Notes under the pieces: generated by a model
What the model was told of the DNA's origin: nothing
Seen by the model: only the letters and a program-made list of their open reading frames with translations
Database searches by the model: none
DNA from: Nitrospira sp. ST-bin4
GTDB lineage: Bacteria > Nitrospirota > Nitrospiria > Nitrospirales > Nitrospiraceae
Reading direction: 5' to 3'
NCBI GenBank assembly: GCA_002083565.1
Contig: MSXM01000044.1
Coordinates: 1-13,942 of the forward strand
Length of the DNA: 13,942 bases
Shown here: piece after piece, positions 1-5,478 of the stretch
How positions within the stretch are numbered: position 1 is the stretch's first letter
Layout: every line of letters begins with the position of its first letter
Made by a program: the position numbers and the translations under genes

Positions 1-89
1 GGCGAAGTTATGCCACTCTTCGCATGTCGCTCGTTGTAACCCAGGGTTGTCGTCTTTCGCTTACTCTTCATTTCACTTCTCCACTCTGG

Positions 90-202
90 GCCGGTGGGGA
101 TGCCTCCTGACTGCGCGCATGTACCGAGCACCGCCCCTGATCTAAAAATCCAATCAATCTTGTGTGCCGCGGTGCGCGAGCACGGGAGGTGTCCCCACCG
201 GC
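90..202. repeat. Nested inverted repeat, possible structured or MITE-like element
   Basis: Two 18-base arms at 90-107 and 185-202 are reverse complements except for two adjacent positions. Inside them a second pair of arms, GCACCGC at 128-134 and GCGGTGC at 169-175, is perfectly complementary. The whole stretch could extrude as a cruciform or fold as a long RNA hairpin. It begins five bases after the stop codon of the reverse-strand gene at 207-455, so it may be that gene's 3' structure. There is no run of T after either arm, so it is not a classical intrinsic terminator. No open frame fills it and no clear target duplication flanks it. The base pairing is seen directly; any function is a guess. 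Confidence 0.55.
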
Positions 203-206
203 TCAA

Positions 207-455
207 TCACACTTGTTTCATCCACTCGGTCTGGCCGATTTTTTCCAGTTCGATGTACAGAGTGATCCAGGGGCATTTCATCTCCGGGTAGACTTCGCAG
301 AACCCGCCTTTCCGAACGCCGCCGCAAGGACCGTGCGCCATAAACTTCGGGCATTCGGCCTTGAGCGAGTCGTCAGGGATCGGTGGCCGCTTATGCACGC
401 CGCCAACATGAGTGCCTGTGTCATCTTCACCCGGTATGAGTACACGAAGAGGCAT
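207..455 (-). CDS. Stand-alone methylenetetrahydrofolate reductase C-terminal domain protein (small four-Cys protein)
   Basis: This 82-residue protein carries the pattern of the MTHFR C-terminal domain (the MetV-like, cysteine-rich module): ECPKF near residue 34, HGPCGG near 41, GFCEV near 51 and CPWITLY from 61. Cysteines are C35, C44, C53 and C61. In acetogens and related bacteria this module partners or is fused to MetF, where it is thought to bind metal or an Fe-S cluster. Here it stands alone, with no metF nearby, so its partner is unknown. The frame is open back to an ATG at 554, but the extra 33 residues look unlike the family, have no Shine-Dalgarno sequence, and lie across a good promoter (-35 at 487-492, -10 at 464-469). 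I therefore start it at 455, which makes the message leaderless. The family is fairly sure; the role is not known. Confidence 0.75.
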   Translation of the reverse strand: MPLRVLIPGEDDTGTHVGGVHKRPPIPDDSLKAECPKFMAHGPCGGVRKGGFCEVYPEMKCPWITLYIELEKIGQTEWMKQV

Positions 456-463
456 AGGGGGAC

Positions 464-492
464 AGTGTAAACGGATTGAGATGGATCGGCAA
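464..492 (-). promoter_or_regulatory. Sigma-70-type promoter of the MTHFR-C-like gene, leaderless layout
   Basis: Reading the reverse strand, TTGCCG (487-492), a 17-base spacer and TACACT (464-469) fit a housekeeping promoter. Only eight bases separate the -10 box from the ATG at 455, so transcription would start at or next to the start codon. No ribosome binding site is possible in that space. The same layout recurs at four other genes in the window. Confidence 0.6.
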
Positions 493-713
493 TTACCCTC
501 CCGAAATTTATCGCACAGAGTTTCAGGCGGCTTCTCGATCGATCCCCTCATCAAGAATCGGCTTGGGGCGAATGGCCTATTCGTCTGACCCGCCCTAGGC
601 CTTCTTTCGGATATCCTGGGCCTTCTGAAAAGTTGTGTTGAATTTCAGGACGTTATAGTATCAGCATATCTATTGGGTCTGTAGTGGTCCAATCTGGGGG
701 AAGATATATAAGA
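493..713. other. Intergenic stretch without a convincing gene
   Basis: Between the reverse-strand promoter and the promoter of the oxidoreductase operon I find no frame with coding character. The reverse frame that opens at 554 overlaps its left end but is judged non-coding there. It contains an 11-of-12 direct repeat, CCTAGGCCTTCT at 594-605 and CCTGGGCCTTCT at 615-626, set 21 bases apart. The segment from about 645 to 713 is AT-rich and may act as an upstream element of the promoter at 714. Confidence 0.4.
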
Positions 714-743
714 TTGACAGTCTTTTTTCAGCTTTGCTAGGAT
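714..743 (+). promoter_or_regulatory. Promoter of the 2-oxoacid:ferredoxin oxidoreductase operon
   Basis: A consensus -35 box TTGACA (714-719) is followed by an 18-base spacer and TAGGAT (738-743), with an extended -10 TGC just before it. An AT-rich run lies immediately upstream. Transcription would start near 750, leaving a leader of about 125 bases before the ATG at 875. AGGATGG (739-745) and CCATCCT (784-790) form a dyad spanning the -10 box and start region, a possible operator. A second, weaker -10-like GATAAT sits at 837-842. None of this can be tested from sequence alone. Confidence 0.6.
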
Positions 744-874
744 GGCCAAGATGCAAGTGGCGGATTGATTCGGTCCACATCATCCATCCTCATCGTTTCC
801 TGGTTTTCTTCGTTTCATGCGGTTGCGTTGAAATTGGATAATGACTGCCCCTGAAGTGACATAGGAGGTGCCTG

Positions 875-1777
875 ATGAGTCTCGATTATGTGAAGTTTTC
901 AAATGGTTTCGAGAAGTTCATGCCGAAAGAATATCGGGACATGGTTGAACATGGCCCATTTGGCAAGAAGGTCTCCGTCTCGCAGATGGGAAGCTTTAAG
1001 GAAGTGTTGGAAGAGCACCCCATGTGCGCCGGTTGTGCCATGACGCTTTTCATTCGCCTCGCTATTATTGCGTTCCCCAATCCAGAAGATACGATCACAG
1101 TCGGGACGGCCGGTTGCGGACGTCTTGCAATTTCTCAAGCGGCGATTCCCTTCGTCTACGGCAACTACGGCGACCAAAACGGCGTGGCGAGCGGGTTGTC
1201 CCGCGGCCTTCGTCTCCGGTTCGGCGACAAGCCGAAGGATGTGGTCGTGATGGCGGGGGATGGAGGTACAGCGGACATCGGGTTCCAGCAGGTGCTCCAT
1301 TCCTGGTTCCGCAAGGAACGGTTTACGACGATCATGCTGGACAACGAAGTCTACGGGAATACCGGCGGTCAGGAGAGCGGTATGACCAACCGGGGCGCGG
1401 TGTTGAAGATGGCGCCGCTCGGCAAGAAGTTTGAGAAGATGGACATGCTGCAAATGGCGAAGGTCGCCGGGTGCGCCTATGTGGCCACGGTGGTTCCGAA
1501 TAATCCGCGCCGCGTGGAAAGCGTCATCAAGAAAGCGGTGCTGATCGCGCGTGAGGTCGGGTCGACGTACATCCAGGCCTACACCTCCTGCAATATCGAG
1601 TATGCGATTCCGACCGACAAGGTCATGGAAGATGCAAAGACGGTCGAGAACGATCGGTATCAGTTTACGGAGTATGTCAGCGAGGAAGCCAAGCAGTACC
1701 TCACCGAGCGCTATGGCTATAAGGAATTTCTTGCGAAGCCGGCTGCTCCGGCCGCTGCGATTCCAGGCAAAGCCTAA
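875..1777 (+). CDS. 2-oxoacid:ferredoxin oxidoreductase, beta subunit (thiamine pyrophosphate-binding)
   Basis: This 300-residue cytoplasmic subunit binds thiamine pyrophosphate and the [4Fe-4S] cluster next to it. The TPP/Mg motif is GDGG at 128-131, with the matching Asn at N157 in LDNEVYGNTGG. Four cysteines sit where the family's cluster ligands are expected: C51 and C54 (CAGC), C81 (AGCGR) and C239 (SCN). Length is normal for PorB/KorB-type beta subunits. In the reductive TCA cycle the enzyme carboxylates acetyl-CoA to pyruvate, or succinyl-CoA to 2-oxoglutarate, using reduced ferredoxin; I cannot tell which substrate from sequence. The ATG has a strong AGGAGG at 863-868. It is the first gene of the operon, 21 bases before the gamma gene. 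The last residues are Ala/Pro-rich. Equivalent names would be porB or forB. Confidence 0.93.
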   Translation: MSLDYVKFSNGFEKFMPKEYRDMVEHGPFGKKVSVSQMGSFKEVLEEHPMCAGCAMTLFIRLAIIAFPNPEDTITVGTAGCGRLAISQAAIPFVYGNYGDQNGVASGLSRGLRLRFGDKPKDVVVMAGDGGTADIGFQQVLHSWFRKERFTTIMLDNEVYGNTGGQESGMTNRGAVLKMAPLGKKFEKMDMLQMAKVAGCAYVATVVPNNPRRVESVIKKAVLIAREVGSTYIQAYTSCNIEYAIPTDKVMEDAKTVENDRYQFTEYVSEEAKQYLTERYGYKEFLAKPAAPAAAIPGKA

Positions 1778-1798
1778 GCACTCACGAGGAGGTCAATC

Positions 1799-2515
1799 AT
1801 GGCGAAGCGATTCAATATTCGGATGGCAGGCGTCGGCGGGCAGGGTGTGGTTACAGGCTCGCACATCCTCAGCACCGCCGTCATCAATGCCGGCGGCGAG
1901 AGCACGATCGTTCCGTTCTACGGATCGGAAAAACGGATGGCGCCGGTTGAGAGCTACGTTCGTGTGTCGGATGAACCTATCTATGAAATCGGTGAGATCA
2001 CGTTCCCGCACATCATCATCATCTTCCATCCCCAAGTGATTACCCATGGCAAGTCGTACACGATGCCGTTTTACTTCGGCCTGAAGGAAGACGGGATCGC
2101 GCTGATCAATAACGATGGACCGATGAAACTGCATCGGGATCAGACGGCTGAATTGGCGGAGCGCCGTGCGAAACTGTATTATTTCCCCGCGACGAAGATA
2201 TCGTTGGAAGTGGCCGGGATGGATTTGGCCACGAATATGGCCTTGATGGGCTGCATCGGCGCAATCACGGGGCTGACAAATATGCTTGGCCTGGAGCAGG
2301 CCGTGAAAGACCGGTTCCTCGGCAAAGGGTTCGTCGTGTCTGGTGGAACAGCGGCGCTGGACAGCGTCGTCGAACGGAAATTCAAGAAAAAACAGGAGCT
2401 GATCGATAAAAATGTCGCGGTCATGCGGGCCGGATGGAACTACGCCGTTGATCACGGCTGGGCCTCCCCCGATGTGAAGCGGGTGGAAGAGCCGGCCGCC
2501 GCAGCCACTGCCTAG
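1799..2515 (+). CDS. 2-oxoacid:ferredoxin oxidoreductase, gamma subunit
   Basis: A 238-residue protein of the pyruvate/ketoisovalerate oxidoreductase catalytic (gamma) family. The glycine-rich signature GVGGQG is at residues 11-16, followed by the GSEKRMAPVESYVRVSD segment near 45-61 that is typical of gamma subunits and helps bind coenzyme A at the subunit interface. A long beta strand IIIIFHPQ follows. The C-terminus ends in an Ala-rich tail of about ten residues. The ATG has GAGGAGG about eight bases upstream. The gene sits 21 bases after the beta gene and 20 bases before the ferredoxin-like subunit, so it is certainly co-transcribed. Family assignment is secure; pyruvate versus 2-oxoglutarate specificity is not. 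Equivalent names would be porG or forG. Confidence 0.92.
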   Translation: MAKRFNIRMAGVGGQGVVTGSHILSTAVINAGGESTIVPFYGSEKRMAPVESYVRVSDEPIYEIGEITFPHIIIIFHPQVITHGKSYTMPFYFGLKEDGIALINNDGPMKLHRDQTAELAERRAKLYYFPATKISLEVAGMDLATNMALMGCIGAITGLTNMLGLEQAVKDRFLGKGFVVSGGTAALDSVVERKFKKKQELIDKNVAVMRAGWNYAVDHGWASPDVKRVEEPAAAATA

Positions 2516-2535
2516 CCGGGAGAGAAGGAGTTTCC

Positions 2536-2859
2536 ATGTACCTTGTAGCCGATATCAGTGTTGAGATTTGTGCGGCAAAGAGTTGTAAGCTCTGCACGCA
2601 GTATTGCCCCGAAGCCAACACGATTCAATACAGTGACGAAATGGGCAAGGATCGAGGGTTCAAGTATGGCTCGGCCTATGTGGCGGTTGACCGCTGCAAG
2701 GGATGCGCGCAATGTGTGTGGGTCTGTGACAACATGGCTAAGAACAATGCCATCAAGATGATCATGATCGATCAATTGCCGAAGGCGGCTCTGACTGAAA
2801 ATATCACCTACGGTGAAAAGAGCACGACGGCCGTTTTGGCAAGTCCAGTCGTCGGATAA
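2536..2859 (+). CDS. 2-oxoacid:ferredoxin oxidoreductase, delta subunit (2[4Fe-4S] ferredoxin-like)
   Basis: This 107-residue subunit passes electrons between external ferredoxin and the TPP site. It has two cysteine groups. The first is C12, C17, C20, C24 followed by Pro (CX4CX2CX3CP), with two more residues than usual between the first pair. The second is C54, C57, C60, C64 (CX2CX2CX3C), where the usual Pro after the last Cys is Asp. Both groups should bind [4Fe-4S] clusters, with altered environments. The ATG follows GAGAAGGAG at 2521-2529. The stop codon is followed almost at once by the E-subunit gene. Equivalent names would be porD or forD. Confidence 0.9.
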   Translation: MYLVADISVEICAAKSCKLCTQYCPEANTIQYSDEMGKDRGFKYGSAYVAVDRCKGCAQCVWVCDNMAKNNAIKMIMIDQLPKAALTENITYGEKSTTAVLASPVVG

Positions 2860-2874
2860 GTGCAGGAAAGGGGA

Positions 2875-3645
2875 ATGGGCGTGGCAACAATACAGGACAC
2901 CAGAGAACGGATCATTGTGCCGGGGCCGGCCGGGTTTCATCCTCCGTCCGCTGCGCAGTTGGGCGTATCGCTCCCGGACCCGGGCCAGGGGTTGTTTTAC
3001 GGATTGCTCGAACCGAATGAAGAAAAAGTCATCGAAGAGATGGCGCGTAAGATGCTGACCAGCCCGAATGCCACCATCTTCCCGGGACCGCTATTGCTCT
3101 GGGCCTGGAATGATCACGCGGTCGAAAAGGCCAAGGCCACATTGGAGATAGCTGCGCAGATTCCTGAGGTCATGATCATCCCGATGCCGGACTACCGGCC
3201 GAAGTATCCGAAAATCGACCCGGAAGAAGTCATCAACCCCAACCATCCGAATCTGACTATCTGGGGCAACAAGATCGAGGCCTGCATTTTCATCGGGGTG
3301 CATTGTCATTATGCAAACCTGACGCTCAAGATGATCCGGGCAGGGACGAATTGCTGCACCATGGCTATTTGCGCCGAACAAGGCCACGAAGATGCCATGC
3401 TTACCATCCGAGATTCCGATACCCTCAAGATCAAGCGTGTTGCGCAGATCTTCAAGAAGGTACGCGAGGAGATGGGGATCAAGCTGCCGGAAAACGGTGA
3501 GAACGTCCGGTTTACCGGAACGCAATCGAAAGTTCATGGCGGTAAGACGCATGCGAATCCAATGGAATTTGCGCCGACACCGGGAGGAGCCGGCAGCGCG
3601 GCGATGTTCGGGCACAGCGCCGAACAGATGAAACGCGAAGGATAA
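2875..3645 (+). CDS. Five-subunit 2-oxoacid:ferredoxin oxidoreductase, E subunit (CdhB/epsilon-like)
   Basis: A 256-residue protein found only in the five-subunit form of these enzymes (ForE/PorE of Hydrogenobacter and Nitrospira); its biochemical role is not established. The middle region, about residues 65-180, has alternating strands and helices, with the segment CIFIGVHCHYANLTLK at 137-152 and cysteines C137, C144, C160, C161 and C166. From memory this resembles the CdhB/epsilon subunit of CO dehydrogenase/acetyl-CoA synthase, which has a DHS-like nucleotide-binding fold and an IFIGVxYYYAN-type motif. The tail after about 210 is Gly/His-rich and probably disordered. I chose the ATG at 2875 because GGAAAGG lies just upstream. 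GTG codons at 2860 and 2881 are in frame and also possible. It is tightly coupled to the delta gene. Confidence 0.8.
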   Translation: MGVATIQDTRERIIVPGPAGFHPPSAAQLGVSLPDPGQGLFYGLLEPNEEKVIEEMARKMLTSPNATIFPGPLLLWAWNDHAVEKAKATLEIAAQIPEVMIIPMPDYRPKYPKIDPEEVINPNHPNLTIWGNKIEACIFIGVHCHYANLTLKMIRAGTNCCTMAICAEQGHEDAMLTIRDSDTLKIKRVAQIFKKVREEMGIKLPENGENVRFTGTQSKVHGGKTHANPMEFAPTPGGAGSAAMFGHSAEQMKREG

Positions 3646-3687
3646 GACTGGCCGTGGACAGGCCCAAGCGAGCCAAGGGGTGCAATC

Positions 3688-5022
3688 ATGAGCGAAACTG
3701 AAGTCAAAACCAATCCGCAAGGCGATCCGATTACCAGTGTGGCGGCTCCATCGAGCGCAGCCAAGAAAGATCCGCATGCCGATGCGAAGCGGCAAAAAAT
3801 CGTGACGCCGGAATACATGTTCCACGAAGCGCCGCGGACGAAAGAATTCATCACCGGTAGTGAAGCGGCAAAAGAAGCCATCCGCCGCTCGAACGTGGAT
3901 TTGGCCATTGCCTATCCGATCACTCCGCAGAGCGAAACGATGCAGCTCGTCGGGGTGCTCTATGGTGAAGGCTATGTGAAAGAATATTATCGCGGTGAAG
4001 AAGAAGTGGGCGTCATGGCGGCCATCGCGGGCGGCTCCCGTTCAGGTGTCCGTTGTTACACGGCGACGGCAGGCCCCGGTACGTTGCGCGGTCTCGAAGG
4101 CATCGCATCTTGGCCGGGACATCGGCTGCCGGTTGTCGCCATGTTCACCTGCCGCGTGGTCAACGCGCCGCTCGCCATTCAGCCGGACAACATCGAAGTC
4201 TCCTACTTGCTCAACTGCGGCATGATCGTGTTCCACGCCGAAAACCAGCAGGACATGTTCGACTTCACGATGGCCGGCTTTACCATCAGTGAAATGAACG
4301 ACGTGACCTTGCCGGTCGGCGTGTGCTGCGACGGTTTCTTCGTGACCCATGCGCGAGGCTATGTGCGAATGCAGGATCGCGGCATTAAGCTTCCACCGCG
4401 TGAAGCCTGGCGCGGAGCCGTGCCTGTGTTGGATGCGGAGAATCCTCCCGCGCGCCTGTCCCGCGACGCTCCGGTTCAGAAGTCGAATTTCATGGCGTAC
4501 AACATCCATGCAGTTTGGCAGCAGGAAGTCTGGGCTGCGGTCGAGCGTTCGCGCAAGTACATCGATCGATATATGGGCGGATTGCTCACCGCGGAGAACG
4601 TTGATGATGCCGAAGTCATCATCATCGCCTCCGGGAGCGCTGCCGCGCAATCGCGTGAAGCGGTGCGCCTCTGCAAAGAAAAGGGTATGAAGGTCGGACT
4701 GATCAAGGTGCGCTCCCTCCGTCCGTTCCCGACGAAAGAACTGCGTGAACTCTGCGCGAAGGCCAAGCTCATTGTCGTCCCGGAGTTCAACTATGTCGGC
4801 TGGCTGGCGAAGGAAGTGGCGACCGCGATCTACGGGTTCTCCAAGGCAAAGATCATCGGCGGTCCGCGGGTGTACGGCGGTCAGTCCATGCCGGTGGAGT
4901 TGATTGTGGACGAAGTTGAGTCTGGAGTGAGCGGCAAGAAATCTACCAACGTGGCGATGTCGCAGATCATGGGCGGTGCCGTCAATCCTGACGAAGTCGC
5001 ACACTTCATGCGCAGCATCTGA
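3688..5022 (+). CDS. 2-oxoacid:ferredoxin oxidoreductase, alpha subunit
   Basis: This 444-residue subunit carries the pyrimidine-binding half of the TPP site and the transketolase C-terminal-like domain. YPITPQSE at 76-83 is the family signature, the Glu-rich EEEVGVM at 104-110 includes the likely cofactor-activating Glu, and ATAGPG is at 126-131. The C-terminal domain runs from about 305 (EVIIIASGSAAAQ) through VRSLRPFP near 341-348. Residues 1-50 form a charged, Ala/Pro/Lys-rich extension with no family motif before KEFITGSEAA. The ATG is preceded by AAGGGG. A downstream in-frame ATG at residue 44 would remove most of the extension but lacks an equally clear ribosome site. It is the last gene of the operon, 42 bases after the E-subunit gene and just before a strong terminator. 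Equivalent names would be porA or forA. Confidence 0.92.
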   Translation: MSETEVKTNPQGDPITSVAAPSSAAKKDPHADAKRQKIVTPEYMFHEAPRTKEFITGSEAAKEAIRRSNVDLAIAYPITPQSETMQLVGVLYGEGYVKEYYRGEEEVGVMAAIAGGSRSGVRCYTATAGPGTLRGLEGIASWPGHRLPVVAMFTCRVVNAPLAIQPDNIEVSYLLNCGMIVFHAENQQDMFDFTMAGFTISEMNDVTLPVGVCCDGFFVTHARGYVRMQDRGIKLPPREAWRGAVPVLDAENPPARLSRDAPVQKSNFMAYNIHAVWQQEVWAAVERSRKYIDRYMGGLLTAENVDDAEVIIIASGSAAAQSREAVRLCKEKGMKVGLIKVRSLRPFPTKELRELCAKAKLIVVPEFNYVGWLAKEVATAIYGFSKAKIIGGPRVYGGQSMPVELIVDEVESGVSGKKSTNVAMSQIMGGAVNPDEVAHFMRSI

Positions 5023-5033
5023 CAGATAGGGTC

Positions 5034-5086
5034 AAAACAGAAAGGGGCCCGTCAGGCGTCACTGCCTGACGGGCCCCTCCTGTTTT
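5034..5086. terminator. Bidirectional intrinsic terminator
   Basis: A perfect 14-base-pair GC-rich stem (5044-5057 with 5064-5077) has a six-base loop. It extends by an A-T pair and then, past a small internal loop, by AAAACAG (5034-5040) pairing with CTGTTTT (5080-5086). Each strand therefore ends in a T run after the hairpin. It lies between the convergent alpha-subunit gene and the reverse-strand gene at 5178-5426, so it can end both transcripts. Confidence 0.92.
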
Positions 5087-5091
5087 CGATG

Positions 5092-5171
5092 GTCTGTTCG
5101 GTCTGACTCGTCTATCTGGTGGGTGAACGGGAAGACCTAACAGACAAGAGAGACCAGCAGACCAGACAGAC
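5092..5171. repeat. Intergenic dyad of nine-base-phased GTCT/AGAC units
   Basis: On the left, GTCT occurs at 5092, 5101 and 5110, exactly nine bases apart. On the right, AGAC occurs at 5133, 5142, 5151, 5159 and 5168, spaced nine, nine, eight and nine. The two halves are therefore inverted copies of the same phased unit. The outermost arms, 5092-5105 and 5158-5171, match over 14 bases with two mismatches. The element lies between the terminator and the stop codon of the reverse-strand gene. It is non-coding; origin and function are unknown. Confidence 0.6.
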
Positions 5172-5177
5172 GGTTCT

Positions 5178-5426
5178 TTACCCCTGAATCTCGTCCTCGA
5201 CCATTTCCTCGCTCTCCGGCATGCCGTAGGCCACATATTTCGCATAGGACAGATAGATCGATGCGCTGTCCGTCATGGCTTTTGATCCGGCAGACATCCG
5301 CACGACCTTGTCGGAACCGGGTGGTTCCACGTTCTGCAACATCGTGACGTGCTCGTTCAGCAGGTTGATATAGCGTTCCACGGCCGATTCGACTTCTTTA
5401 TAGGCCTTCAAGATATCATCCGTCAT
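5178..5426 (-). CDS. Small conserved-looking helical protein of unknown function
   Basis: An 82-residue acidic protein with no signal peptide, membrane segment or cysteine. Residues 1-30 (MTDDILKAYKEVESAVERY and onward) and about 45-70 look like amphipathic helices, with a short Gly/Pro-containing break between (VEPPGSDK). I do not recognise the family. I start it at 5426, where GGAGGA sits five bases upstream; the frame opens nine codons earlier, but that extension has no ribosome site. It is divergent from the methyltransferase gene, with only 38 bases between the two starts, and the two promoters overlap. It converges on the bidirectional terminator at 5034-5086. Confidence 0.72.
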   Translation of the reverse strand: MTDDILKAYKEVESAVERYINLLNEHVTMLQNVEPPGSDKVVRMSAGSKAMTDSASIYLSYAKYVAYGMPESEEMVEDEIQG

Positions 5427-5428
5427 AG

Positions 5429-5458
5429 TTGTCCTCCATAATGACGTGAGCATACACT
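5429..5458 (+). promoter_or_regulatory. Promoter of the Rsm22-like gene, leaderless layout
   Basis: TTGTCC (5429-5434), an 18-base spacer and TACACT (5453-5458) lie just six bases before the ATG at 5465. The -35 box overlaps the ribosome binding site of the divergent gene, and the -10 box overlaps that gene's own -10 box. The two promoters can hardly be used at the same moment. Confidence 0.5.
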
Positions 5459-5478
5459 AGGGCCATGCAACGTCACAA
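5449..5478 (-). promoter_or_regulatory. Promoter of the 82-aa hypothetical gene
   Basis: On the reverse strand TTGTGA (5473-5478), an 18-base spacer and TATGCT (5449-5454) would start transcription near 5442. That leaves room for the GGAGGA before the ATG at 5426. The -35 box lies inside the first codons of the divergent methyltransferase gene. Confidence 0.45.

Noticed and set aside
162..470. Forward frame of 102 codons over the MTHFR-C-like gene
   Set aside because: The reverse strand carries the recognisable four-cysteine family pattern and a promoter; the forward frame has neither.
456..554. N-terminal extension of the MTHFR-C-like gene to the ATG at 554
   Set aside because: It crosses the promoter boxes, lacks a ribosome site and does not look like the family.
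3091..3825. Reverse-strand open frame spanning the E/alpha junction
   Set aside because: Covers two real forward genes and the gap between them, with no start signal and no motif.
4042..5004. Reverse-strand open frame of 320 codons opposite the alpha-subunit gene
   Set aside because: It is the antisense shadow of a strongly conserved GC-rich gene, has no ribosome site or recognisable motif, and its product is His/Arg-rich in the way such shadows are.
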